A DNA stretch of 64,000 nucleotides. Origin: Bos javanicus. Its lineage: Eukaryota; Chordata; Mammalia; Artiodactyla; Bovidae. Every line of letters starts with the position of its first letter. Position 1 is the first letter of the stretch. Position numbers and translations under genes: made by a program. The stretch lies in NCBI RefSeq assembly GCF_032452875.1, contig NC_083885.1, positions 64,835,625 through 64,899,624 of the forward strand, written 5' to 3'. The notes below the pieces were generated by a model. That model was not told where the DNA came from. It saw nothing but the letters and a program-made list of their open reading frames with translations, and did no database searches. Shown here piece by piece: positions 28,901 through 37,529 of the stretch.

Positions 28901-31185
28901 CACCCATGGAGACCAGGTTCCTGTAGTTCTCCAAGGTCACATCCCTGTACAGGTCCCTCTGCTCAGGACTCAGCCGCTGCCACTCCTCCTGTGTGAAGTC
29001 CACGGCAACATCCTCAAAGGTCACGCCTCCCTGTAACAAGCTCCTGACCTGCAGAAAAATACCCCCAGATCCAGAGGCCTGGTGAACAGGAATGAGTTTC
29101 CACTGAGCCAAGATGGAATTGTGTACGCTATTCACTGAGGGTTATGTGTGCTCAGTGACTAAGTTGTGTCCGACTCTTCGCGACCCCGTGGACTGTAGCC
29201 TGCCAGGCTCGTTTGTCCATAGGGTTTCCGAGGCGAGAATGCTGGAGTGTTGTGAAGCAATTATCCCTCAATAAAAAAATAGACTAAAAAAGAAAATGCT
29301 AGAGTGGGTTGCCATTTCTTTCTCCCCAGGATCTTCCGAACCCAGGGATTGAACCCATGGCTCCTATATTAATAGATGAGCTCTTTACCACAGAGCCATC
29401 TGGGAAGCCTCTCTATGACTGCTGAGTCTGGGAGAAAATTAATTGTACCTGAAATATCTTGCCGATGAGCTGTAGCCTCAGGGTGATGTTTCTACAAACC
29501 CTATCCAGTGCCATCGATTTTACTTTCTAGACCTCTCTCAGATCTATTTGGTGGTCTCCATTTTCCCCACTGTTCACTGATCCACAATATCTTTTTTTTT
29601 TTAAGATAATTATGATTTATTACATGCTAAGCTCTTTGCAGTTTTCTTGGCTGTGCCACAAGGCATAGAGGATGTTAGTTCACCAATAAGAGGTCGAACC
29701 TGTGCCCTCTGCAGTGGAAGCTCAGAGTCTTAACCACTGGGCTACCAGAGAAGTACCTATGATCTTTTTTTTTTTTTTAACCATTTTTAATTTTTTTTAA
29801 TTGGAGGACAATTGCTTTAAAATCTTGTCAGTTTCTGCCAAATGTCAACAAATACCAGTGATGGGTATACAGCCACAGGTGTCCCCTCCCTCTAGAACCC
29901 CCCCTTCCCACCTCTCTAGGTTGTCACAGAGCACAGAGCAAATTCCCACTAGCTATCTGTTTTACGTATGGTAAAATCGGTATATATTTCAATGCTACTC
30001 TCTCAGTCCATCCCACCCTCTCCTCTCCCTGCTGTGTCCACAAGTCTCTCCTCTATGCTTGCGTCTCTATTTCTGCTCTGCAAATAGGTTCATCAGTACT
30101 TCTTTCTGGATTCCATGTATGTGCGTTTATATACAAAATTTGTTCTTCTCTTTCTGACTCACTTCACTCTGTATAACAGGTTCTAGGCTCACCCACCTCA
30201 CTGGAACTGACTCAAATAAACCCGTTCCTTTATTTAGAACAAGGCACTAGCATCCTAACTCTAGGAGGAAAAGGGGACGACGGAGGATGAGACGGTTGCA
30301 TGACATAACTGAGTCAATGAATATGAGTTTGAGCAAATTCCGGGAGACAGTGAAGAACAGGAAGTCTGGCATGCTCTAGTCCATGGGGTCCCACGGATTG
30401 GACATGACTTGATGACTAAACAACAACATCCTTACTCTTTCGCTGCTTCTAAACTGATGCCTTCCAATCTGTTTTTCACAAGGCGTGGAAATTGGATTGT
30501 GACAAGCTTTCCTTGGTTTGGGGAAATGGTGAGAAGTGAAAGTGAAAGTTGCTCCGTCGTGTCTGATTCTTTGTGACCCCATGGACTGTATAGTCCATGG
30601 AATTCTCCAGGCCAGAATACTGGAGTGGGTAGCCTTTCCCTTCTGCAGGGCATCTTCCCAACCCAAGGATCGAACCCAGGTCTCCCGCATTGCAGGAGGA
30701 TTCTTTACCAGCTGAGCCTCCAGGGAAGCCCAAGAATACTGGAGTGGGTAGTCTATCCCTTCTCCAGGGGATCTTCCCGACCCAGGAATCGAACCGAGGT
30801 CTCCAGCATTGCAGGCGGATTCTTTACCAACTGAGCTACTAGGGGGAAAGGGCACCCCTCCTTTTGACATGTGAGAAATAAGATATCGTCTCCCAGATCA
30901 GTAAGCAAAGGATGTCACAGTCAACAGCAATTAAGGGAAGTTGGTGAGACCCGAGGGAATTCAGGGTGTGACAACAGGATGCTGCCCCAGATAACTGTGG
31001 AGCCTATCGAAGATGGCAGGAGGGAGAGGGGATGGAGGAGGGAAGGAGAAACTGCCAGAGAGGTTAGTGGAGGTTAATTCTGAGGAATGGGAATACAGAT
31101 GACATGTTCGCTTGTTTGAGATGACGATTTGGATTAAAAAAAAACTCACCTGGATATTTTTCATTTCCTGTTCCTTTTGAGCCAT
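24776..31185 (-). CDS. ZIM3: ZIM3, KRAB C2H2 zinc-finger repressor (four coding exons)
   Basis: The coding sequence is the complement of 24776-25917, 28119-28220, 28904-29030 and 31150-31185. Splice phases agree (0, 1, 1) and all sites are GT-AG. The product is 468 residues, close to the 472 I recall for human ZIM3. Residues 1-12 come from the leader exon (MAQKEQEMKNIQ). The KRAB A box (about 15-55) has VTFEDVAVDFTQEEW and LYRDVTLENY, with Thr in place of the usual Met. The KRAB B box (about 56-88) has KPEVILRLENGEEPW. Two decayed finger remnants come next, then eight intact C2H2 fingers (about 243-466) with mostly standard linkers. KRAB proteins bind TRIM28 in the nucleus and silence DNA chosen by the fingers. 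A TAG at 24776-24778 replaces the linker Gln of the human protein and removes one last finger. The ATG lies in a strong CCGCCATGG context. The position between USP29 and DUXA, and the human-like finger order, identify the gene. Confidence 0.93.
25939..26238 (+). repeat. CHR-1-type SINE in ZIM3 intron 3, 21 bp from the acceptor
   Basis: Full-length SINE from GGACTTCCTGGTGGAACAG to an A/T-rich tail, antisense to ZIM3. Flanking repeats AGAATACAAAGAAA (25925-25938) and AGAATACAGAGAAA (26239-26252) differ at one base. On the ZIM3 strand the duplicated target is the polypyrimidine tract itself. Confidence 0.92.
26253..26599. other. ZIM3 intron 3, unassigned part
   Basis: No exon or familiar repeat was recognised. 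It presumably holds the ancestral branch-point region of the zinc-finger exon. Confidence 0.4.
26611..26819 (-). repeat. Bov-tA SINE, antisense
   Basis: Full head and body (GTGTGCTTAGCTACTCAGCC to GAGCTACCAGGGAGC). AAATAAAC occurs on both sides as a probable target duplication. Lies in ZIM3 intron 3. Confidence 0.92.
26892..27058 (-). repeat. CHR-type SINE, antisense, shortened
   Basis: TTTGAGCTGCACTTGGTC, GTGGGATCTTAGTTCCCTG, CTGGACCACCAGGGAAGCCC. Confidence 0.85.
27086..27190 (-). repeat. L1 3'-UTR fragment, antisense
   Basis: TTTTAATTGAAGTACAGTTG and GCTGTGTTAGTTTCAGGTG, followed by AT-rich tandem words (AACATATTC, TATCTGAATATA). Confidence 0.75.
27283..27487 (-). repeat. Bov-tA SINE, antisense
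   Basis: GTTCAATTGTGTTCAACTC, AAGAACACTGGAGTGGGTAG, GAGTCACCAGGGAAGTCC. Short internal deletion near 27355. Confidence 0.9.
27488..27959. other. ZIM3 intron 3, unassigned part
   Basis: No exon or known repeat was recognised. Confidence 0.35.
27960..28068 (+). repeat. CHR-2-type SINE, sense
   Basis: GGAATTCCCTGGCCATCCTG, TTCAATCCCTGATCGGGG and AACTAAGATCCTACAAG. It ends about 50 bp from the KRAB B exon. Confidence 0.85.
28119..28220 (-). CDS. ZIM3: ZIM3 coding exon 3 (KRAB B box)
   Basis: 102 bp, phase 1 to 1. The acceptor is TTTTCCGTGAACAG and the donor GCAG/GTACAT. It encodes GEDSTKPEVILRLENGEEPW and a short tail ending SCSPA. Because the phase is neutral, skipping this exon would keep the frame. 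The exon is small enough to be missed by plain frame scanning. Confidence 0.9.
28265..28530. repeat. GT-rich minisatellite in ZIM3 intron 2
   Basis: Three diverged units of about 75-95 bp each carry CCGTGTGTCTGAGGGTGTTC-like and TGTTGGAGTGTTTGTGTG words. On the ZIM3 transcript it is CA-rich and starts about 45 nt upstream of the KRAB B exon. Confidence 0.88.
28531..28903. other. ZIM3 intron 2, unassigned part
   Basis: Between the minisatellite and the KRAB A donor I see no further exon or repeat. Confidence 0.4.
28904..29030 (-). CDS. ZIM3: ZIM3 coding exon 2 (KRAB A box)
   Basis: Exactly 127 bp, the usual KRAB A exon size, phase 0 to 1, donor ATGG/GTGAGC. It encodes VTFEDVAVDFTQEEWQRLSP and QRDLYRDVTLENYRNLVSM. 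A second in-frame acceptor 18 bp upstream (TTTTTCTGCAG ending at 29049) could add VRSLLQ. Confidence 0.94.
29146..29410 (-). repeat. Bov-tA SINE, antisense, split by a tiny L1 tail
   Basis: GTGTGCTCAGTGACTAAG to GAGCCATCTGGGAAGCC. Interrupted at 29250-29294 by an L1 3' end. In ZIM3 intron 1. Confidence 0.92.
29250..29294 (+). mobile_element. 45-bp L1 3'-end insertion
   Basis: TGTGAAGCAATTATCCCTC plus an A-rich tail matches the last bases of ruminant L1. The host SINE word is duplicated on both sides (AATGCTGGAGTG at 29238-29249, AATGCTAGAGTG at 29295-29306). Confidence 0.85.
29411..29639. other. ZIM3 intron 1, unassigned part
   Basis: No exon or known repeat was recognised. Confidence 0.35.
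29640..29757 (-). repeat. CHR-2-type SINE, antisense
   Basis: TTGGCTGTGCCACAAGGC, CTCAGAGTCTTAACCACTGG, TACCAGAGAAGTACC. Confidence 0.8.
29775..30185 (-). repeat. L1 3'-UTR fragment, antisense
   Basis: TTAATTGGAGGACAATTGC, CAACAAATACCAGTGATGGG, GGTTGTCACAGAGCACAG, GACTCACTTCACTCTGTATA. Confidence 0.85.
30258..30425 (+). repeat. BovB 3'-terminal fragment, sense
   Basis: CTAGGAGGAAAAGGGGACGA to GACATGACTTGATGACTAAA, about 170 bp of the BovB 3' end. Confidence 0.85.
30532..30845 (-). repeat. Two-headed Bov-tA-type SINE, antisense
   Basis: First head ends at about 30730 (GAGCCTCCAGGGAAGCCC), second at about 30842. In ZIM3 intron 1. Confidence 0.93.
30846..31149. other. ZIM3 intron 1, unassigned, purine-rich
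   Basis: GGAGGGAGAGGGGATGGAGG-type purine-rich sequence at about 31018-31045. No further exon was found. Confidence 0.35.
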
Positions 31186-31206
31186 GGCGGTCTCGGGAAG
31201 GAAGAG
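31150..31206 (-). CDS. ZIM3: ZIM3 coding exon 1 (leader exon with start codon)
   Basis: The acceptor TTTTTTCTGTTTTCCCTCAG ends at 31207, with 21 nt of 5' UTR and the ATG at 31185 in CCGCCATGG. Twelve codons end at CAG/GTGAGT. The upstream acceptor shows at least one more 5' UTR exon exists to the right of 31.2 kb. Confidence 0.85.
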
Positions 31207-31448
31207 CTGAGGGAAAACAGAAAAAAGTCATGAAAAACAGGACGTCCGGAGTTGCCCAGTCCTCCTGTACAGGGAGCACTGCCTGGACCCTTCAGAAAGC
31301 CTTCGCTGGTCCCAGGAGGGACCCTGTCGGGACAGGGGCCGACCCGCTGGGTGGCATAAACCCATAGAATTCCCTTGACCTCTCACAATTTACATCTCCT
31401 TGATCCTGAGGTTCTACTAGTAATCCTTTGCCTTCCAGTAAATAACTC
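31207..31448. other. Unassigned sequence upstream of the ZIM3 leader exon
   Basis: No repeat was recognised. It begins with the polypyrimidine tract of the leader exon. Confidence 0.35.
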
Positions 31449-31655
31449 TGGGGGCTTTCCAGGTCACTCAGCGGTAAAGAATCTGCCTACAATGCAGGTC
31501 TCGCAGGAGATGCATTTTTGACCCCTGGGTCAGAAGATCCCCTGGAGGAGGGCGAGGCAACCCACTCCAACATTCTTGCCTGAATAACCCCCTGAACAAA
31601 GGAGCCTCACGTGCACGGAGAGTCAGATACAACAGAGGAGACTTAGTATGGCACA
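31449..31655 (+). repeat. Bov-tA SINE, sense, diverged
   Basis: CACTCAGCGGTAAAGAATC, GGTCAGAAGATCCCCTGGAG, CCACTCCAACATTCTTGCC. AAATAACT is present on both sides. Confidence 0.9.
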
Positions 31656-31772
31656 AATAACTACGAGAGTGCAAAAAAAGGATCAAGGACAAGACATCTC
31701 ACTATCGGCTTATTTTTCGCATCAAACGAGTGGAAGCAACTTACAGGTACAGTAATCAAAGTTTTCTTTCTT

Positions 31773-32146
31773 TTTTTTAATAATTAAAAATAATAATTTT
31801 ATTTATTTATCTATTTGTGGCTGTGCTGGGTCTTCCTCGCTGCACGGGCTTTTTCTCTACTTGCAGGGAGCGGGGGCTGCTCTCTAGCTGTGAGCAAGCT
31901 TCTCATTGTGGAGGCTTCTCGTCTCGTGGAGTTGGGGCTCTAGGGCTCGAGGACTCCAGTAGTTGCGGCTCCCGGGCGCTCGAGCACAGGCTCAGTAGGT
32001 GTGGTGCTTAGTTGGAGGGAGGGAGGTGTGGAGCTTAGTTGCTCCTCCTCATGGGAGATCTTCCGGCAAAAGGGATCGAACCCATGTCTTTCGCATTGGC
32101 GGACGGATTCTTGACCACTAAGCCATCAGGCAAGCCCAGGTGCTGC
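31773..32146 (-). repeat. CHR-1-type SINE, antisense, with 16-bp target duplication
   Basis: Full-length antisense element. Flanks AATCAAAGTTTTCTTT (31757-31772) and AATCAAAGGTTTCTTT (32147-32162) differ at one base. Confidence 0.93.
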
Positions 32147-32331
32147 AATCAAAGGTTTCTTTCGGATCTGACGGTGCAGGCTCTATTGTGTACAAGCAGA
32201 GCCGTCAGGTCAGCCACCTGCAGACCCCTCCAGGAATCCACCTTCATGCCTCTCACCCGTGAGAGTTTTCAAAGGCACGGTTGTCTCTGAGTCAGTTCAG
32301 CCTGATTTGCAGTGGTCCATAAACTTGCCAG

Positions 32332-32529
32332 ATGGCTCAGGGGTAAAGGACCCGCCTGCCAATGCAGGAGACTTGGGTTCGATCCCTGGGTGGGGAAGAT
32401 CCCCTGGAGGAAATGGCCACCCACTCCAGTCTTCTTGCCTGGGAAATCCCATGGACAGAGGAGTCTGGCGGGCTACAGTCCCCGGGGTCCAAAGACTAGG
32501 ACTCAACTAAGCCGGTGTGCACACGCAGA
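32332..32529 (+). repeat. Bov-tA SINE, sense, with 10-bp target duplication
   Basis: AGATGGCTCAGGGGTAAAGG to CAAAGACTAGGACTCAACT. AAACTTGCCA occurs at the start of the element and again just after it. Confidence 0.92.
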
Positions 32530-32823
32530 AACTTGCCAAATGGGTGCAGGAAGGACAGCCGCCTTTCTCAGAACCCAGCCTGAGACCCAGAACAGAACAA
32601 GAAAAGGTCCTGAGAGGGCGTCTTTCTGGACTTTCTGCCTCATCAGAGAAGGCGGGGTCTCTCTGTTTCCTCCAACTGCTCTGACATCTTCCAAACCACA
32701 GTCTTCCCTCTCACGGGGAAGCAAGGCAGGAAACGGGCCATGTCACCCGCAAGAAGGTCGCTTCACCAGGAGGGCAGAATCCAGGCAGGAGAAGCCTGGG
32801 GCGAGCAGTACAGGCCCTTTGCC
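32530..32823. other. Unassigned sequence
   Basis: No exon or known repeat was recognised between the SINE and the next BovB. Confidence 0.35.
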
Positions 32824-33160
32824 CTCAGTTCAGTGCAGTTCAGTTCGGTTCAGGCGCTCAGTCGTGTCTGACTCTTTGCGACCCCATGGACTGCAGCACG
32901 CCAGGCCTCCCTGTCCATCACCAACTCCCAGAGTTGACTCAAACTCATGTCCGTCGAGTCGGGGATACCATCCAGCCATCTCATTCTCTGTGGTCCCCTT
33001 CTCCTCCCGCCTTCAATCTTTCCCAGCATCAGGGTCTTCTCAAAAGAGTCAGCTCTTCACATCAGGTGGCCAATGTATTGGAGTTTCAGCTTCAGCATCA
33101 GTCCTTCCAATGAACGTTCAGGACTGATTTCCTTTAGGATGGACTGGTTGGCCTTAGTAG
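32824..33160 (-). repeat. BovB 3' end, antisense
   Basis: Begins with a CAGTTCAGT-type reversed tail and runs to GATTTCCTTTAGGATGGACT. Confidence 0.93.
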
Positions 33161-33404
33161 TTTCAATTTCTGAGGACATCTTCTTTTCTCTTTCTAATAA
33201 TACCTACTTTTTCTTTTTATTTGATGGTCTTTCTCAAGCTTTTATCAAGTGTAGTAGAAAGGCTTTCATACACATATATATAAATAGTAAGTAAAATATA
33301 TCTATCTTAGGAAATGTAGGCATGTTTGCCTAGCTAAAAAATTTAAGACATTTTGATTTCACTTGTTTGACTTAGTATGAATAGAAAGCTAGATTTCTAA
33401 TTTT
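33161..33404. other. AT-rich unassigned sequence
   Basis: No exon or known repeat was recognised. Confidence 0.3.
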
Positions 33405-33565
33405 AAAAACATAGATACACAACAAGCAACAAAGGTTTACTGTATACCACAGGGAATGATAGTCATTGTCTTATAATAACAAAATAATATATGTGTGTGT
33501 ATATAACTGAAGCACCCTGCTGTGTAAGTCAACTATGCTTCAATAAAATATACATATTAATTTAA
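33405..33565 (+). repeat. L1 3'-UTR end, sense
   Basis: GCAACAAAGGTTTACTGTAT, CACAGGGAATGATAGTC, CAACTATGCTTCAATAAAA. Confidence 0.8.
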
Positions 33566-33584
33566 AAAATAATAAATAGCTACT

Positions 33585-33612
33585 TTTCTTTCTTTCTTTC
33601 TTTCTTTTTTTT
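33585..33612. repeat. (TTTC)n microsatellite
   Basis: Five or more TTTC units running into a T-tract, next to a reversed SINE tail. Confidence 0.9.
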
Positions 33613-33724
33613 TTGCTGACCCAGGTGGCTTGTGGGATCTTAGTTCCCCAACCCAGGATCCAACCTGTGCCCCCCTGCAGTGGAAACATGGAGTCCTAAC
33701 CACTGAACCACCAGGGAAGTCCCT
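33613..33724 (-). repeat. CHR-2-type SINE, antisense
   Basis: GCTTGTGGGATCTTAGTTCC, TCCTAACCACTGAACCACC, AGGGAAGTCCC. Confidence 0.88.
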
Positions 33725-33793
33725 TATTTTCATTTTTTTTTAATTGAAGTATAGTTGTACAATATTAATAAGTTACGGGTGTGTAATATGTAT
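33725..33793 (-). repeat. L1 fragment, antisense, part 1
   Basis: TTTTTAATTGAAGTATAGTTG and CAATATTAATAAGTTACGGG. It appears to resume at 35053 after a SINE and a BovB. Confidence 0.65.
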
Positions 33794-33990
33794 GTGCTAA
33801 GTTGCTTCAGTGGTGTCCGACTCTTTGCAACCCCATGGACTGTAGCCCGCCAGGCTCCTCTGTCCATGGGATCCTCCAGGCAAGAATTGTGGAGTGGGTA
33901 GCTGTGCCCTCCTCCGGGGGATCGTCCCATCCAGAGATCAAACCCAAGTCTCTTACGACTCCTGCGTCGGCACTAGCGCTGCCTGGGAAG
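33794..33990 (-). repeat. Bov-tA SINE, antisense
   Basis: GTGCTAAGTTGCTTCAGTGG to AGCGCTGCCTGGGAAGCC. A BovB is inserted at its last bases. Confidence 0.93.
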
Positions 33991-33994
33991 CCAT

Positions 33995-35044
33995 CAGATC
34001 AGATCAGATCAGTCGCTCAGTCGTGTCCGACTCTTTGCGACCCCATGAACCTTGCGACCCCATGAACCACAGCACCCCAGGCCTCCCTGTCCATCACCAA
34101 CTCCCAGAGTTTACTGAGACTCACGTCCATCGAGTCAGCGATGCCATCCAGCCATCCCATCCTCTGTCGTCCCCTTCTCCTCTTGCCCCCACTCCCTCCC
34201 AGCATCAGAGTCTTTCCCAATGAGTCAACTCTTCGCATGAGGTGGCCAAAGTACTGGAGTTTCAGCTTTAGCATCAGTCCTTCCAAAGAACACCCAGGGC
34301 TGATCTCCTTCAGAATGGACTGGCTGGATCTCCTTGCAGTCCAAGAGACTCTCAAGAGTCTTCTCCAACACCACACTTCAAAAGCATCAATTCTTCGGCG
34401 CTCAGCCTTCTTCACAGTCCAACTCTCACATCCATACATGACCACAGGAAAAACCATAGTTTTGACTAGATGGACCTTTGTTGGCAAAGTAATGTCTCTG
34501 CTTTTGAATATGCTATCTAGGTTGGTCATAACTTTCCTTCCGAGGAGTAAGCGTCTTTTAATTTCATGGCTGCAGTCACCATCTGCAGTGATTTTGGAGC
34601 CCCCCGAAAAATAAAGTCTGACACTGTTTCCACTGTTTCCCCATCTATTTCCCATGAAGTGATGGGACCGGATGCCATGATCTTTGTTTTCCGAATGTTG
34701 AGCTTTAAGCCAACTTTTTCTCTCTTCACTTTCACTTTCATCAAGAGGCTTTTTAGTTCCTCTTCACTTTCTGCCATAAGGGTGGTGTCATCTACATATC
34801 TGAGGTTATTGAAATTTCTCCCAGCAATCTTGATTCCAGCTTGTGTTTCTTCCAGTCCAGCGTTTCTCATGATGTACTCTGCATAGAAGTTAAATAAGCA
34901 GGGTGACAATATACAGCCTTGACGTACTCCTTTTCCTATTTGGAACCAGTCTGTTGTTCCATGTCCAGTTCTAACTGTTGCTTCCTGACCTGCATACAGG
35001 TTTCTCAAGAGGCAGATGAGGTGGTCTGGTATTCCCATCTTTCA
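33995..35044 (-). mobile_element. BovB LINE, 5'-truncated, 1.05 kb, antisense, with 8-bp target duplication
   Basis: The minus strand reads, with one frame change near 34600, the reverse-transcriptase end (GVRQGCILSPCLFNFYAEYI, LRYVDDTTLMAESEEELK) and the C-terminal region (VMYGCESWTVKKAERRRIDA). YVDD replaces the usual YADD. The tail is a GATCT repeat. GAAGCCAT flanks it at 33987-33994 and 35045-35052. It is truncated and frameshifted, so not autonomous. Confidence 0.95.
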
Positions 35045-35052
35045 GAAGCCAT

Positions 35053-35385
35053 ACTGGTGTACAATATAGTGAGTCATGGTTTTTGAAGGCTATACTCCAT
35101 TATAGGTATTGTAAAATACGGGCTGCATTCTCCACGCTGTCCGGCGTGTCCTGGTAGCTCCTTTCACGCCTGTAGTTCGTCCCTCCTCGTCTTGCCCCTC
35201 CCTGCTTCCCTCTCCCCACTGTTAATCACAATGTGTTCTCTGCTTCTGCTTCTTTTTCATCATTCACTAGTTGGTTGTATTTTTTAGGTTCCACATACCA
35301 GTGATACTGTACAGTATTTGTCTTGTTTTGTGACGACGTCTTAGTTTCATCTTTCATTCTTCCCTGCATTTTAAAAAGAAAGTGT
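35053..35385 (-). repeat. L1 3' region, antisense, part 2
   Basis: ATAGTGAGTCATGGTTTTTG, GCTATACTCCATTATAGG, then CCCTCCCTGCTTCCCTCTC, continuing the fragment at 33725. Confidence 0.7.
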
Positions 35386-35387
35386 GA

Positions 35388-35485
35388 CCTGACAGGGAAT
35401 TTCCCAACTAGGGATTGAACTTGGGTCCATGGCAGTGAAAGGGCAGCATCCTAACCATTGGACCACCAGGGAGTTCCCTCCCGGT
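35388..35485 (-). repeat. CHR-2-type SINE, antisense
   Basis: CAACTAGGGATTGAACTTGG, CATCCTAACCATTGGACC, ACCAGGGAGTTCCC. Confidence 0.88.
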
Positions 35486-36189
35486 TTGTTTTTTTTTTTT
35501 TTAATTAATATCTCAAAAGTATGGTTCAAAGGCTTTTTTGTAACTTCACTTTTTCTTACAAGTTACTGATTTATCCATCTTTGCTGAGTTGCTACCAGTG
35601 AACATTTTCCTACTTTCACAGATTTTGGAGTCATTTGTTCAACTTCTGCTCAATGGATATTTTTTGATCACAATTAATAATTGCCTTCTGACCTCTTTTT
35701 CAGTTTTTCTAACGCTTGTGTTTCCTTATTGCTCCCTTTTTAGGTAACTGCGCTCTCATAAAGGACAATTAGTAGAAATAGTGTATGGGTTATAAGGATT
35801 AGAGAAACAAGTAACAGGGAAAAGATATTTTTTAAGAACACAGTTTCTATACAATTTGTAGTTTCAAAATTAAACATTGACACGTTCCTCTTTTTAAAAC
35901 AAAAAATGTATAAAATCCCTAGTGTCATGTGTTTTAAAAAATTCTTTCATAGTGGGCAAAAGTCATGCAAGATAATTTAAAAAAATTTTTTTTTGCTAAA
36001 AGACTGTTCTAAAGTAGCTGTAAATATGTTATTTCAAAATGTATAAAGAAGTAAAACCCTACATTCTCATTCATTCATTTTTTAAACAGAAATGAAAAAG
36101 GAGACAAATTCATAATTTGAGGATACAGAGAGTAGATGTTACCTATTCATATAAACAAGGATTTCTCAACCTCAGCACCACTGTCATTT
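35486..36189. other. AT-rich unassigned sequence
   Basis: No splice-flanked exon or familiar repeat was recognised in this AT-rich stretch. Confidence 0.3.
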
Positions 36190-36440
36190 GGACCAGGTGT
36201 TTACAGCAGCTTTATTCCTAATTGGAAACCTTGGAAGCGACCGAGATGTCCCTCAATAGGTAAGTGAGTAAATAAACTGATATATCCAGACAACGGCATC
36301 TTATTCAGAGCAAAAAAGAAATAAGCTATCATCATAGAAAGACATGTGGAGGAAAACTAAATGCACATTACTAAGTAAAGAAACCAATGTGAAAGAGCTA
36401 CGTACTACATGATTCCAGCTATACGACATTCTGGAACAAG
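36190..36440 (+). repeat. Old L1 ORF2 3'-end fragment, sense
   Basis: TTTACAGCAGCTTTATTCC, GGAAACCTTGGAAGCGACC, TGTCCCTCAATAGGTAAG, GTACTACATGATTCCAGCT. Older than the ruminant-specific L1 copies. Confidence 0.75.
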
Positions 36441-36472
36441 GGACATTATGACGACAAGAATGAGATTAGTTT

Positions 36473-36640
36473 CGGGACTTCCCCGGTGGTCCAGTGATTC
36501 GCACTCCCAATGTTGGGAACCTGGGTTCAATCCCTCGTCAGGGAACTAAGATCCCATTTGCTGCAACTAAGGGTTCTCCTGTGGCTCAATTAAAGATTCA
36601 GTGGCAATGAAGACCTGGCTCAGCCAAATAAAGATTAGCT
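36473..36640 (+). repeat. CHR-2-type SINE, sense, with extra 3' material
   Basis: CGGGACTTCCCCGGTGGTCC to AACTAAGATCCCATTTGC, followed by a second partial SINE (CTCCTGTGGCTCAATTAAAG). Confidence 0.8.
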
Positions 36641-36989
36641 GCCAGGGGGTTGGGGGAAGGGAGAGATAAACAGGCAGAGCAGAAGAGCGTGAAGGGTCTT
36701 TAGGGCAGTGAAAAATACTCTATATGGAACTATGTTAATGGTTTTATGTCATTACATGTGTGTTCAAACCCGAAGCATGTTCAATAACAAGAGTGAACCC
36801 TTAAAAATAAGTAACAAGGGAGGAAAAAACCCAAACAAGAGGAAAACCATGGACTTTGTTGATAATGATTGGTTAATATATGTTGATGGGGGAGGGACTA
36901 TACATGGATAAGGTAGGAAGCATATGGGAAGTTTCTGTACTTTCCTCTCAATTGTATTATAAAACTAAAACTGCTCTAAAAAATTAAAT
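36641..36989. other. Unassigned sequence
   Basis: No exon or known repeat was recognised. Confidence 0.3.
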
Positions 36990-37330
36990 CATTGGGAATT
37001 CTCTGGTGGTTCAACGGTTAGAACTTCATGCTCCCACTGCAGGGGTACAGGTTTGATGCCTGGTTGGAGAACTGGTGGCTCAGACAGTAAAGCGTCTGCC
37101 TGCAGTATGGGAGACCCAGATTCGATCCCTGGGTCGGGAAGATCCCCTGGAGAAGGAAATGTCAACCCACTCCAGTACTCTTGCCTAGAAAATTCCTTGG
37201 ATGGAGGAGCTTGGTGGGCTACAGTCCATGGGGTCACAAAGAGTTGGACACGACTGAGCGACTTCACTTTCTTTCACTTTGGAGGACTAAGATCCCACAT
37301 GCCCCCTAGCCAAAAAAAAAGAAAAAAAAC
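36990..37330 (+). repeat. CHR-2-type SINE containing a nested Bov-tA SINE
   Basis: A CHR-2 (GGGAATTCTCTGGTGGTTC) is interrupted at about 37075 by a Bov-tA (GGTGGCTCAGACAGTAAAG to GAGCGACTTCACTTTC) and resumes near 37283 (GGACTAAGATCCCACATGC). The younger ruminant SINE lies inside the older one. Confidence 0.9.
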
Positions 37331-37515
37331 CCCTGGCAGTTCAGGGGTTAAGACTCCATACTTAGTCTTTTATTAGTGAAGATTAAGTATTACAAGTTAC
37401 TGATTTATCATTAATTAGTGATTAATGAGTGAAGATTCAGTCTGGTCAGGAAGCTAAGATTCCACATGGCGTGCATGGTGGAGCCAGACCGAAAAAAAAA
37501 AAAGAAACAAAAGAC
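37331..37515 (+). repeat. CHR-2-type SINE, sense, interrupted by AT-rich DNA
   Basis: CCCCTGGCAGTTCAGGGG and TTAAGACTCCATACTTAG are separated from TCTGGTCAGGAAGCTAAG by about 60 bp in which TTAGTGAAGATTAAGT and AGTGAAGATTCAGT look like direct repeats. Confidence 0.65.
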
Positions 37516-37529
37516 CCTCTACCCCCCAG

